This document shows, one piece after another, positions 11,775-22,739 of a stretch of 64,000 bases of DNA. The DNA comes from Ceratothoa steindachneri (lineage: Eukaryota; Arthropoda; Malacostraca; Isopoda; Cymothoidae). Position numbers and translations under genes: made by a program. How positions within the stretch are numbered: the stretch's first letter is position 1; the number at the start of each line of letters is the position of its first letter. The notes beneath the pieces are model-generated. The model saw nothing but the letters and a program-made list of their open reading frames with translations, did not search any database and had not been told where the DNA came from. The DNA lies in NCBI GenBank assembly GCA_963969495.1, contig OZ018335.1, positions 88,756,440 through 88,820,439 on the forward strand. Reading direction: 5' to 3'.

Positions 11775-12118
11775 TGCAGATAATATAGACAATTACCTAT
11801 TTCGGTCTTTTCTTGCATTTATTTATGTATTTTTAGATACCAATTTTAATCACAATCAATATTTATATACTAATTAATTATAGTTACCCATAACAATAGA
11901 AAAATTCTTGAGAGAAAATGCGAAGTATTTTAAGCCAAAGCTAATATGGTTATAACCACCTAAAGTATTTAGAGTTTGGAAAGTAAAGGTGAAGTTTAGG
12001 GATTCGAAATTTGTAATAAAAGGAGAGTATTCGAAACGCTGGTCTGAGCGCGCAACTCTCCAGTCCCTGCCTCCCTAATGTAAATCCATTAATTAACTTC
12101 AGGAAATATATTTTTCAG

Positions 12119-12370
12119 TTGGCTCGTAAAGGATTTGGAAAGTGGACAGCAAGGTCTAGTGCCCTCACGCCTTCTTGGGGCTCCACCCCCGGGCACTGTG
12201 CTGGCCACGTCGATCAAGAGATCCCTGCAGGAGATGTCGAGCGAGGAATCGACAGAAGTGAAGCGAAAGGTCACTAAAGAAATGAGGGATATCAAATCGT
12301 CCAAAATGCGGAAATCGGCGGGTCGTCTCCTCGGCCCGTCTCCAGAGGAGGAAGCCATGATCAAAAGGAG
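12119..12370 (+). CDS. Unc-89: Unc-89/obscurin exon 2: end of SH3 domain and SH3-DH linker
   Basis: The acceptor TATTTTTCAG precedes the exon and the donor is AGGAG|GTAAGT; entry and exit are both phase 2. It supplies the SH3 Trp and the last strands (WLVKDLESGQQGLVPSRLL), with the typical G-L-V-P-S. A charged, probably disordered linker of about 60 residues follows, rich in Lys, Glu and Ser (KRSLQEMSSEESTEVKRKVT and beyond), ending SPEEEAMIKR. It is GC-richer than the surrounding intron, as expected of conserved coding DNA. Oddly, the last 33 bases and the donor are the first unit of a tandem array running 700 bp into the intron, so the exon end is itself a minisatellite unit. The antisense open frame over the same bases is a shadow. 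Confidence 0.85.
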
Positions 12371-13074
12371 GTAAGTTGGTCTTCCTCTGAAGGCTCCTGT
12401 TACCTGTCTGCAGAGAAGGAAGCCATGATAAAAAGGACGAAAGTTTGTCTTCCTCTGAAGGCTCCAGTCACCTGTCTCCAGAGGAGGAAGCCAGGATCAG
12501 AAGGACGTAAGTTGGTCTTCCTCTGAAGGTTCCTGTCTCCAAAGGAGGAAGCCATGATCAAAAGGACGTAAGTTGGTCTTCCTCTGAAAGCTCCAGTCAC
12601 CTGTCTCCAGACGAGGAAGCCATGATCAAAAAGACGTGAGTTGGTCTTCCTTTGAAGGCTCCTATCATCTGTCTCCAAAAGAGGAAGCCATGATCAAAAG
12701 GACCTGAGTTGGTTTTTCTCTGAAGGCTCTTGTATCCAGAGGATGAAGCCATGATCAAAAGGACGTAAGTTGGTCTTCCTCTGAAGGCTCCAGTAACCTG
12801 TCTCCAGACGAGGAAGACATGATAAAAAGGACGTGAGTTGGTCTTCTCCTGAAGGTTCCAGTCACCTTTCTCCAGAGGAGGAAGCCATGCGCAAAAGGAC
12901 GTAAGTTGCTCTTCCTCTGAAGGCTCCAGTCACCTGTATCCAGAAGAGGAAGCCATGATCAAAAGGAAGTAAGTTGGTCTTTCTCTGAAGGCTCCAGTCA
13001 CCTATCTCCAAAGGACGAAACCATGACCAAAAGGACGTAAGTTGGTCTTCCTCTGAAGGCTCTTGTCACCTGCG
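12338..13074 (+). repeat. 68-bp tandem array carrying the exon 2 end and its splice donor
   Basis: The first unit is the real end of exon 2 with its donor (12338-12405). Ten more units follow, 61 or 68 bp long, each like GTCTCCAGAGGAGGAAGCC, then ATGATCAAAAGGAC|GTAAGT, then TGGTCTTCCTCTGAAGGCTC. Eight of the ten intronic units keep GTAAGT or GTGAGT at the donor position; unit 1 has GAAAGT and unit 5 CTGAGT. Intronic units have C (once A) before the GT where the true exon has G. Each unit also has CTCCAG upstream, so it looks like a 25-base mini-exon. The 61-bp units lack AGTCACC near the end. Confidence 0.9.
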
Positions 13075-13776
13075 TTGCCAATAACATGTGCAACTACATT
13101 AGTGAAAAATGTTAGGATCTATCTTAATGGATGCATTCCTTCTCACTATTAGTAAAGCTCATCCACACTACGAATGGGTAGTTACCAACCGGGTATCGAG
13201 GGTAGGATTGACTTTGCTGCTTCTTCCATATGGTCTAGCGAACCGTGGTTAGGAATCCAATCTAACCTCTAGCTCCTTCTGTGATAAAAAAACCCCTTGG
13301 TTTGCGAATCACAAATTTCCAAATTATAGAGAAATAGTGGTAGTACTTGATTCCCAAAGGGTCAAATTCCTCTGCTGCCGTCTTTTTATAAGGAAAGAAA
13401 CAAATCAAATTGATATTTTTCCTAGTTTCAATAACCTAAAAATACTCCCAATTCTACTCATAGTTACTATTTCTATCCTTCTAATTGGAACGAAGTAAGG
13501 AAATTCATTCCCCTTGAAACGTGGAGGTTCCCTTAAATGAATATAAGGGTGAGTTTGTTGTGCTGATCATGGGCTGAAACTTGGTTGCTCAGGAGTGACA
13601 CTTACTACGTCAGGACTCTTTACGGCAACCAAAATAGCTGTATTTTTATTTTTAATGCTATTTTTATGGTATTTTCAGAATAACAACCATATAAACAAGT
13701 AAATACCCGTATTTTGAATTTCACGTTAAACTGTAGGTCCTTAATAACGTTAACGGCTGTGATATTAAGCGGATAA
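13075..13776. other. Intron 2 segment without recognisable features
   Basis: Unique-looking AT-rich sequence between the donor array and the Merlin element; no gene or repeat recognised. Confidence 0.4.
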
Positions 13777-13928
13777 AATATTTGGGTGCCGCTTTAGCGT
13801 GATTCTACCAAAATTTAATTCCTACCTTTGCATGTTTATGTTTTAGTGTGATTCCTACATAATCATATTTCACATTTGGCAGCCATGCACAAAGCGACTT
13901 TCGACTTGAGACGAGATAAGCCTGCAGT

Positions 13929-14112
13929 TTGGAAGTGTTTCGTCCAGCTGGCAGTTTAGAAGTGTTTCGTCTAGCTGGAAGTTTAGAAGTGTTTCGTCCA
14001 GCTGGCAGTTTAGAAGTGTTTCGTCCAGCTGGCAGTTTAGAAGTGTTTCGTCCAGCTGGCAGTTTAGAAGTGTTTCGTCCAGCTGGCAGTTTAGAAGTGT
14101 TTCGTCCTCTAT
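13929..14112. repeat. 27-bp tandem array inside the Merlin element
   Basis: Nearly seven units of GAAGTGTTTCGTCCAGCTGG plus CAGTTTA, almost identical to each other, so recently expanded. The period of 27 keeps an open frame on both strands (EVFRPAGSL repeated on +, DETLLNCQL on -); neither need be translated. It sits between the left inverted repeat and the transposase relic. Confidence 0.92.
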
Positions 14113-14557
14113 TTCAGTAAAGTAAACGAATCTTAACAAGATGTATCTATGAGAATTCTAACCTAAAGTCGTTTCAGTGAAACTGCTGTATCTAGCTACT
14201 TGATTGTGAAAGATTTACGGCGAGAAAAGGATACTCCAAAAATGCGACGGACTTGTTATCTTAACTACTAAGAAATTACGAGGAAAGAATATTCCAGTAT
14301 GAAGATGTAGGAGAAAAGGATTCCAGGCTGTTCTTTCCGTTGGAGGTGGCAGTAATTTTTATTTCCTATACCGATCTAAATGAAAATTGCATTGCAACAT
14401 GAATCATTATGCAATCGTGACTTATTTTTTGTGGTTTATTGACTTATTATTATCAAAAGTTTCATAGTTGATTGCTATATCATCTGCTACTGTTTTGACT
14501 GGTTCAGCCACTGCTATAAATTTTATATTAATTGGTTAAACCAGAAGAGAGGCCAGT

Positions 14558-15010
14558 TCAAGTAAATGAGACAAGATTTGCCAGATGTCGCAAATACAAC
14601 ATAGCACGGGTTTTAGCAGGCGACAATGCAGCAGATAAACTCGATCCCGAAAATGTGGTCAATAATTATCGGAATTATGGATAGCATATTAATTTGGGTG
14701 TTTGGTTTATGCAAAGGGGATGATGTGATCTATTTATACATTCAAAAGAGAGATGCAGCTATTTTATTACTCAATAAAAAAAGGAAGTAGCTAAGGGATC
14801 ACGGATACATTCTGACGAATTGCCTGCATATCTCAGGCCTTCACGACTGGGAATATATCAGCTGATTCTCAACAAATAGAACAAACTTGGCTAGAAAGTA
14901 TATCCAAGATATTGAAGAAAAAACGATGAGTACCTAGCCATCATCTGTAGGGTCACTTAGATGAAGTCTTTTGGAGACTTTGAAGGAGAAAAGATGTCAA
15001 ATATTTTATT
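14558..15010 (+). pseudogene. Merlin transposase relic
   Basis: Broken blocks in the order of Merlin/IS1016-type transposases: VQVNETRFARCRKYNIARVL (family pattern V-D-E-T-x-F-x-x-R-K-Y-N-x-G-R) at about 14562; VFGLCKGDDVIYLYIQKRDA at about 14698; and GSRIHSDELPAYLRPSRLGI at about 14801, carrying the second catalytic Asp in S-D. The first catalytic Asp (V-D-E) reads Asn here. Stops and frameshifts between blocks show it is dead. Merlin transposases are DDE-type, cutting and rejoining DNA at the inverted repeats. Confidence 0.82.
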
Positions 15011-15842
15011 GAAATGCTGACGGACATTCGTAAAGATTTTCCATAAGATTTCCATTTTTTCCTATAATTTTTTTTTGTTCATTTTCTACATGTTTCGGAA
15101 GAAATATTTTTTTATGTTTTCAAGTAAACTTAATAAGAGAACCGTCTTTTTTTCCACTTTAGTTAAGGGAGGAATCAATGTTTCCGGTCTGAAGAGATAG
15201 GAATCACGCTATAATAGAAAGTTGATAGGTACGAATAATTCTAAAGCGGCACCAATATTTGTATTCACCTTTATCGTAAAATTTTATTTTATTAAAAATT
15301 CGTTATTTAAGACATTTTTAAAATTTAAAGCATATACTTAAATGTTTCATTTAACTGGGACATGAGGATTAGATTAATTGCATCTACATTAAAATTAGAC
15401 CTCTAGTGCCACCCGGAGCAATCCTTCTTAGCTGGGTTTCGAACAGTGGTAATGGTTTGATTTTTAGAATATTTATTTTATTTCGGAATTGGTTTTATTT
15501 GCATGCAAAATGGTTAGTAGTACATATATTAAGACACCAGGCAATGGGAACTCTAAACTAAATTTCTCCCCTTTCAAAATATCACGTGCTAAAATATAGT
15601 TATAGAAGAAGATATATAAAAATAAATTTTCTGAACTTCACCATTTGTAATTCTTTGGGTTTTAAAAAATTCACAAAATTTCGATACTTATATTTATTCC
15701 TGAACTTCACCATTTTGATTTTTGATATTATAAAAGAATTATTAGAAATAACTTTGATAAAAAAACCTAAGTCATAACCAAACTAAGATGAAATTATTAT
15801 TCAAATACTCAAAAAAATCCCCTTCTTAAATTATAGAGTTAG

Positions 15843-15843
<1 letters not shown>

Positions 15844-15880
<37 letters not shown>

Positions 15881-15882
15881 TT
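15844..15882. repeat. (GAT)n microsatellite
   Basis: Thirteen near-perfect GAT units in AT-rich intron sequence. Confidence 0.95.
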
Positions 15883-16089
15883 GATAATATTATAGTCATG
15901 GCCACAAGATTTGCGACTAATATATTTTTTTATATAATAAAATTAATAGAGCTAATCAAACGCTGCAATTTGATTTAGTAAGTTTGTATTATAATTTGAG
16001 GGTGTAATATACAAAAACTTAGAGCACAAACCCATTTTATTGATAAATAAAGTAAATTGATGCGCGCAATCAATATTTACAAGGATTTC

Positions 16090-17150
16090 TCTTGTTCTTC
16101 GGGATTGATTCAATTCGTTTTGGCCTGTTGGAAACCAAATTCGTGATGATATTTTGCCAGATTATTGCTCAATTTTTATTCAACAAACACTCACATCCGT
16201 CCACAGTTGGATGGTTCTTTTATCAACTCCCAATTTAATTATAACTATCGCCTACAAAATCTCTATTGGGTTTAAATCGGCGATTTCTCGAGCCAAGGTC
16301 CCAAAATATCAATGTTATTTTCAGCTAAGCACTTTGTTATTTTATATGCTTTGTGACGTGGTGCGTTATCATGCTGAAAAATACTTATCACCCTATATTA
16401 GTTCTGACGTGTTAAAAAATAGTGCTGATAATGATGATGATCAAGTTATTTCCCACAGATCTTTAAAATGGTCTTCTGATAACGATAGCTTCTCATCCGG
16501 ATTCATTACTGAGCAGCTAGAGCAATTAATTTTGGACCAGACAGAAATGACCGAAATTATACTTTAAAAAGTAACTCCATCTGCACTATAGCTTATCGAT
16601 GTTGGCTTTGAAATTCATATCCTTTATCATCGTTACTCTCCGGTCTCAATCCCTAAGACCTTAACTTATACATCTACTTTGGCTACAAACAAATATTTGC
16701 CTTCATAAATAAACTGATAAGGATCTTCTTAAACAAACACCATATTTCTGGTCAAACATTTTCCAATAACTACATAGTGTTGAGGTGTCATCCATTATCT
16801 TTAAAAACGAAAGCACATTGAGTCCCGAGTACTTCCCCGCCAAACACCCTTCATTTTTCGAATGTTCCTTCGTGTTTTATACTTGTATTTGCTACATCAC
16901 TTTGAATTAAATTGGTTTCAAGTTCTTTTAGATATGTCCTAAGTTTGAAAAACTTTAAAAGGATCTGTCTGTGTTAAATTATAGAACTTAATTTTACTGG
17001 AAATAAGAACAGGACGAGTAAAAATGCTACAACAACGTCGTTCTCTAATTGAAACTGACATCATGAAGAATACTTCAATGCCCAAATGCCTCAGATACAG
17101 GAATAGAATTCCCACCAACATTCTTAATAACCTCGGGAAAATTACAGTTT
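16090..17150 (-). pseudogene. Tc1-like transposase relic
   Basis: On the minus strand, near 16390-16350, the DNA reads FFQHDNAPRHK (the second catalytic Asp block of Tc1-type DDE transposases). Near 16290-16255 it reads SP-(I/D)-LNPIE across a one-base frameshift; that block carries the S-P-D-L-N-P-I-E signature of the third acidic residue. Further upstream on that strand (about 16870-16750) fragments like KGVWRG and TPQHYVV fit the preceding region. Frames are broken throughout. The plus-strand frame at 16154-16567 is an antisense shadow. The element ends were not resolved. Confidence 0.65.
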
Positions 17151-17940
17151 AAAAAAAAATCATCTGAATGACCTTTACAAAAAGTTGAACATAAACTAAA
17201 TTGCGTTTATTTTGCGTGAATCAATTGATCTATGTATGTCAACTCCTAATGCTTCACTTCATCTTCAAATATCTTTAGAGATAAACAGTCACAAAGCTTC
17301 CTGATAATCAGACCCTCCTTCTTATATTAAGTTCAGGTGTCGTTCTTCTCTAAATTACTCTAGCATATTACTAAAGTGTGACTTGGGCGTTGCATTAGTC
17401 TATCAACTCATCATATCCATACTTAAATTTTGCAGAAACGCTGGATTGTGAGACAACTTAGTTGTGTAATAATCCCATTAATGAGTTAGTAATTAAGATT
17501 AACTTGGAAAGCTCTGCATCCATTACCTACCTCGATGCGTGACGCATTAATTTCTAGTTATTTTTACAAGTTATAGCTATCTTTCATTTTGGTTTTTTAT
17601 ACTGATACTTAGGGTGTGCCAAATCTCAGTTATTGAGAAATATTGTTGAGGAGATGATAAAAAGAAAGTAAAGAACTTTTAAAGTTTTGGTAAAGTTTTT
17701 TTTCGTCTACTTTCCATGAACATCCGTGATTTGTTAGTTCTTGCCCCAAAAGTAATGAAATAAGCAGCCGTATGAAATTCGCACATAACTCCATCAGTTA
17801 GTAGCATCAAGTTTGTTACAGCGACCCAACTCTTTCATCAGTGGCCTAACAATCGAACAATATGGGATGTGATAGAACGATTTGAGGCCACTTAATTTAA
17901 ACCGCTATCACATGTTATTTAGAAACACGTTGCTACCCAC
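17151..17940. other. Intron 2 segment without recognisable features
   Basis: AT-rich; no gene or repeat unit recognised. The TGTTACAG at 17815 could be an LTR start, but no matching end was found. Confidence 0.35.
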
Positions 17941-19030
17941 GTGCATCTTCGCCTTGAAGCCGCGCGCGTTATCGCCCCCACCACCTAAGTCAATTTTTAA
18001 CCAAGGAGGTTCCCCCTCCCGTTTCGCCCCATGCGCTGACCTCACCAGATTGAGTTAGGCTTATGGACAGATAAGGTATTGTTCTCAGGCGCGGCTGGGC
18101 ATTCCCTCGAAGCCCCCACTCCATTGTCCCCTACACCAAGGGGATGGCTTGACTATTTATATGGAAACTTTACCAATAAGAGGAAGATTCAGATCCAGAG
18201 TATCTTCGCGAGACATCCCGCCGATCCGGTCTCACCTTGTGCACCAGGGCCCTCTACCTCGAGATCCTCCATCTTTGTCCAGAAGAGGACAATATCCCTT
18301 GAGTGCCAAGGTTCGAGCCTTCAAGACGCCAAGTCCACAAGGCTTCCCCTGTTGTTCAGAAAGAGAACAACGTTTGAACAGCCATTGTTCTTTGAGCCCT
18401 TTGACAAGAGACGGTTCTCACCCCCCCCCCCGCCTGTTGTTCAGAAAGAGAATAACACTAGAACAGCCATTGTTCTTTGAGCCTGTTGACAATTAACGGT
18501 TCTCACCCCCCCCCCTGTTGTTTAGAAGAGAACAACGTTAGAACAGCCATTGTTCTTTGAGCCCGTAGACAAGAAACGGTTCTCACCCCCCCCCCCTGTT
18601 ATTAAGAAGAGAACAACGTAGAACAGTCATTGTTCTTCAAGCCCGTTCGTCAAGAAACGGTTCTCATTCCCAAGACACCACGTCAGGATCCTTTAATTCC
18701 CCCCCCCCCCTTCGGCTGGAACTCGCCAGCGGACCGAAGATTCCTTCGCGTCGCCTTCCTCTGCACAACAACTTTTAATTACGTAAGCTGAACATTACCT
18801 TTGAGTATTTAACCTTTTTGTCAACCCTATCCTGTGTTTTAAATTGTTTAGCGAACCATCCCATCCCTTTAATTTTTATTTGTTTTACCTTTTTAAATCT
18901 CTCCCAAATCTTAATCTTTGGATTAGCCAGATATTTCCTACGACCCTTTCCATTCTCTGTTTATGTAAACATTTTCCGTTTTGTGTGTTGTTGATAGTTT
19001 AATTAATAAAACTTTATTTTATTAATGATA
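17941..19030 (+). other. GC-rich block, possibly an LTR or retroelement leader
   Basis: Unlike the AT-rich surroundings, 17941-18780 is GC-rich, with CpG-rich stretches (AAGCCGCGCGCGTTATCG) and a poly-C repeat array (18350-18680). It is followed by T-rich sequence and the polyadenylation-like TTAATAAAACTTTATTTTAT at about 18999. That layout, promoter-like GC-rich part then poly(A) signal, resembles a retroelement long terminal repeat, but I could not define a TG...CA boundary or target duplication. Short plus-strand frames across it lack recognisable domains. Confidence 0.35.
18350..18675. repeat. Four ~81-bp tandem units with C-tracts
   Basis: Each unit has CTGTTGTTCAGAAAGAGAAC (a GTTGTTC/GAACAAC stem), GAACAGCCATTGTTCTTTGA, then ACGGTTCTCA; in the first three, 8-11 C follow, while the fourth ends CATTCCC. 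The minus strand carries the matching G-tracts. A further run of 10 C lies at 18700-18710. Confidence 0.9.
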
Positions 19031-19574
19031 GCCATATTATTATCCTTGAGCTCAGTTCCACTTCTTAAGCATATTGAAGATAAATAATATCGGTCAACCA
19101 GATAACCACGCACTCTAAATATAAATGAATAGTTCCCTCAACGAAGAGTCCATTCTACGACATGGGAAAAACAAACACCTAAACTTCAACGCGGAGAAAG
19201 AATCAGCGGAACTGCTTAATAACAAAACAACACGGAATTTCATTCGCGCAGGAATATAAATACTAGTCGCAAAGTACGAGTATTAAGCGTAACTAGTTCT
19301 GTGGTTGTTGATTGATGACACGAATAATAAAAATGGAACTGAAATCTGATATTATTTATAAAAAGGCCAAAGAGAAAAAGTGTGATTGCTTTCCAAAAGA
19401 TAAAAGAAGATAACCCGATGTTTCCACGATAAATCCACATGGTAGAATTACATATAAGTTATTGAGAAAAAAAATCTGCATAAATAATATGAAACTCGTT
19501 CGAAGCATATTACAAAGTAAGTGAATGTGGCGAAACGACAATGAACAATAGTTAATAGCCTCGGGGGAAATTTT

Positions 19575-20712
19575 GGAGATCCAAAAGTTCGCGAAAGTTC
19601 TCAGAAAATTATTTATTTACCGGAAATAACGTATCAGCTTAAATTTATTTCTTAACATAGTAGCATCCTGCTCAATATACTTCTCTAGACGATGTTTGCA
19701 GGTTCTTAAACCTTCTCTGAAGAACGTATTAGGCCTTGTTCAAAACCACTTGTTAGCAGTATTTCTAGCTTCTTCTACGCTTCTGAAATGGGTTCCTTTT
19801 AGCATTTATTTTAGCTTTAGTAAGATGAAGAAGTCTGACGGGGCTAAATCGTGACTATAAGGCGGGTGAGGTAGCACTTGCAATCGAAATTCTCGGCGAA
19901 CATCCTTCGCAACCCTAGCAAAATGCGCTAGTGCGTTGTCATGGTGAAAAAGGATCCCACTATGTAGTTCCCCTAGTCTTTTTTTGCCAATGCCTCTCTG
20001 AGTTTCCTTAAATTTTTGCATAGTAAGTTCCTGTAACAGTTATTCGAACTTCAAGATAATCAACTAATATCACTCCGAGTGAATCCTCGAAAATGGTGGC
20101 CATCACTCTCTGAACTGATATTTCTGATTTGAACTTGATTAGCCCAGATGTACCTCGTGGAAGCCACTTTTTCGACTGCTGTTTGGTTTCAAGATCATAC
20201 TGCTAGATGCAGCGCTCATCTCCAGTGATGATTCAATTCAGAAACTGCTCTTCATTAACCTCAATTTTGTTGAATTTCAGCAATGACGCATCACTTTGAA
20301 GAACAACTGATCTGGGCGCAACGCTTTTGAAACCCATCTCGCTGAAAGCTTGCTGAGTCCCAAATCATCATGCAAGATTGAATTTACTGAATCGTATGAT
20401 AGGCCTAGGGACTTAGCAATCTGAATAACTGTTATTCCTTGATCTTCTATGAGATTTTGAGCAGCCCTAATGTTTCTGTCACTTTTTGATGTTATTGGTC
20501 TCCCATTGCTAGGGCCATCTTCTAAATTGCTATTTTCCATGGGTCTAAATAATGCTTTCCTAAAGATACTCCACAATAATATGTAAATAACTGAATGTAA
20601 GTGACTAACAGCAAGCTAAAGACCTAGTGACACGTTCTGAGATGTTTTATATAGTTTTGACCGGATTGCCTTCAAGCTACCAAATAATTCCGCGAACTTT
20701 TTTATCTCCCTG
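19575..20712 (-). mobile_element. mariner-like element, second family (degenerate)
   Basis: Inverted ends around AAAAGTTCGCG: plus strand at about 19580-19595, and on the minus strand GGGAGATAAAAAAGTTCGCG from about 20709. It encloses a minus-strand mariner transposase relic. About 1.1 kb. Exact ends are uncertain because the outermost bases differ. It is unrelated in terminal sequence to the family at 6495, 25402 and 55275. Confidence 0.75.
19806..20576 (-). pseudogene. mariner transposase relic with D,D34D triad visible
   Basis: Read from 20576: a helix-turn-helix part (IAKSLGLSYDSVNSILHDDL) and the linker motif SARWVSKAL; then, near 20100, MATIFEDSLGVILVDYL with the first Asp; then FHHDNALAHFARV with the second, and YSHDLAPSDFFIL with the third, exactly 34 residues apart as in mariners. 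The typical TVFWD is altered to TIFED. Stops and frameshifts divide the frame at about 20020-20280, so it is inactive. Family length is about 345 residues. Confidence 0.85.
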
Positions 20713-20719
20713 GTATAAA

Positions 20720-22568
20720 CGGATCGAAACTTCACTATGAATATTCTTCAGTTGAGAGACGCTAATTAAATTTGAGACAAAGGAAGGGTCTTTTCATTGT
20801 TCATGTCGGCAGAGAAAGAGCTTTCCTCATCGAGACTGTTTTTAATGTAATCTGCATAGTGAAATAGGGCAATGTAGTTTAAAAGAGTAACATCTCGAAG
20901 TAGCCAGGGACTTCACCGTAATTGTTTATTTGTTTTCTGTGGCTAAGGTCTCTCGTCTCTTGTTATCAGGATTAGACGAGCTATGAGAGGAGTACGTGAT
21001 ATTCTCGCTCAGCCAGATTAGAGCCACACCCATTAAAGGCTCGACATAGTGTTCTTTTAATTTCCTTTAGCCATGAGCGTAATCTGGGTAACGGGAAACG
21101 AATAATCAGGTCATTCCATAAATAATCGTGAAAACTTTCCTATCTCTTTAAATGTTGATGTACAGTGGAAGAATTCTATGTCTTTTTAAACTCTCACAGC
21201 GAAACGATATGAATGTGTTATTTATACATTTCCATAATATTCGTCATTTAACGATAAGCTACATTAAATTAGCAATTATAATACAAAATAAATAGCGCAG
21301 AATAATGACGATTAAGGTATGTCGAAATGTGAGCCTTGAGCTAGGCTAACACATACAAGTACATAGGCTTCAAGTTTATTAGACTAGGCTAGTATAAAAG
21401 CAAACCAGTTTACGATTATTTCTATCATTAAAATAATGAGAAACATAAAAAAATGTCGCATTACTTATGGGATCACCTAAATTTATATGGCTTCGTTTAT
21501 TTCCTTGTCTTTTTTGATCAGTACCTTTCAGTCCGGCTTGCTTAATCACGTTGCAACAGGATGGACGGCAGAAAATACACGTAAAAGGAAGAAAGTACTT
21601 CAATGCATATTGAACACAAACCATGGATGCGAGTGTTGCCCATCCGGAGGAAGCAAAGCCCACGAAATCTAGCCTCAAACCCAAGAATGATGGCCAAGGG
21701 TTATTGGGCCACTTCTTACATTCGCAAACTCTAATCATCGTTTCGTCTTAACTTTCAATTATTTTACTGGATAGATATTTATTTTACGAGAGACGGAGCT
21801 CAGCTGAGATGTAACACTGCACGTTAGCTTGAACTCGTGACTACCCATTAATTTGCTGGTTATGGATCCCTGACCGGGCTCTGCAGCAATAAAAAAATGT
21901 AACCCACTTCTTTAATTCGACGACAGTGTAGTTAGGAAGAAAGTGGCGCATTGAGTGCAGTCCTGCTCTTTGGAAGTCAGAAAAGCTATCGAAGATGTCT
22001 ACTTAGCTAATCCTATTTTAGCTCTTAAGATCGCTAGATTAATAAAACTTGGGACGGCACCAATGCAACGTGTCTCCAGAAGCTCAAAAGCAATTTTCAT
22101 GTCGCTCTTTGAAGTCTTGTATGCCGCATACTATGTTTAAGTGAACATAGAAAACCAGTGATAAAATGAAAACTGCGAAAACAACACTTTAATGAGATAG
22201 TTATCACACCTTTTCTAAGAAGGTAGCAAATGTTCACTATCTTCTGAAGCTTACAGACGCAAAACAACATTTCTGTTTTTCACATTTTGGTTTTAATAGA
22301 GCGGAAATGGTTGCCTTTCGGATATTATAAGCGTTATAGTAGAAAAACTTGACAAATCTTCTGTATAGCATTACATAGTATATAAACCATGTTTATCTCT
22401 TGACGTACCGTAGATGAGTTGTATGAAACACTTAGGTTAGTGTTTATTTTGAATATATTCCTTGAATCTGAGGCCTGGGCAACATTATACTAATTTTATT
22501 ATTGACTATAACATTTTCTTCGTTAGAAAAATTTCCACTTTACATATTTAATTGTTTATTCTTAACAG
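20720..22568. other. End of intron 2, nothing recognised
   Basis: No coding, repeat or element identified. Overlapping short frames at 21379-21738 (minus) and 21487-21672 (plus) carry no motif I know. Confidence 0.4.
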
Positions 22569-22739
22569 TGCCACAATAAAGGAACTTATAGAGACTGAAG
22601 AGGAGTTCGTCAGAGACCTCGAGTTCGTCGTCAGAAATTACTATGCTCTGTTTGACGAAGAACTTACTCCAAAATTCATACGAGACCAAAAGGAGACAAT
22701 TTTTGGCAACTTCAAATTTATTGCTGACTTTCATCAGAA
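22569..22739 (+). CDS. Unc-89: Unc-89/obscurin exon 3: first helices of the RhoGEF (DH) domain
   Basis: The acceptor is TATTCTTAACAG and the donor CAGAA|GTAAGT, both phase 2. The first T completes AG+T (Ser) from exon 2, giving SATIKELIETEEEFVRDLEF, the classic conserved region 1 of a Dbl-homology domain (x-E-L-I-x-T-E-x-x-F-V-x-D-L). The exon continues through VVRNYYALFDEELTPKFIRD to the second helix, which ends with the FGN-x-x-x-I-x-D-F-H motif (IFGNFKFIADFHQ). DH domains catalyse GDP release from Rho GTPases; the obscurin DH acts at the sarcomere. The exon is 171 bp between a 10.2-kb and a 6.3-kb intron. Order, spacing and phase match an SH3-DH protein, so this is a functional exon, not a retrocopy. 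Confidence 0.9.

Larger units (their letters stand above)
13785..15253 (+). mobile_element. Merlin DNA transposon with 8-bp target duplication
   Basis: The ends are exact inverted repeats GGTGCCGCTTTAG (13785-13797 and 15241-15253), flanked by the perfect 8-bp direct duplication AATATTTG (13777-13784 and 15254-15261), the size expected for Merlin. A subterminal inverted block (GCGTGATTC) appears directly after the left end and about 38 bp further in on the right. Length is 1469 bp. The interior codes for a Merlin-type transposase relic and contains a 27-bp tandem array. Confidence 0.88.

Noticed and set aside
12089..12364. Minus-strand 91-codon frame over exon 2
   Set aside because: Antisense shadow of the Unc-89 exon, which has splice sites and SH3 continuity on the plus strand.
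13870..14139. Minus-strand frame with repeated DETLLNCQL
   Set aside because: Caused by the 27-bp array inside the Merlin element; the plus strand is equally open.
16154..16567. 137-codon plus-strand frame
   Set aside because: Antisense to the Tc1-like transposase relic, whose catalytic blocks are on the minus strand.
17815..19030. Full LTR with TGTTACAG start
   Set aside because: No matching CA end or target duplication could be found, so only the GC-rich block was annotated.
21379..21738. 119-codon minus-strand frame
   Set aside because: No motif recognised, overlapping plus frame of similar quality, no splice or promoter context.
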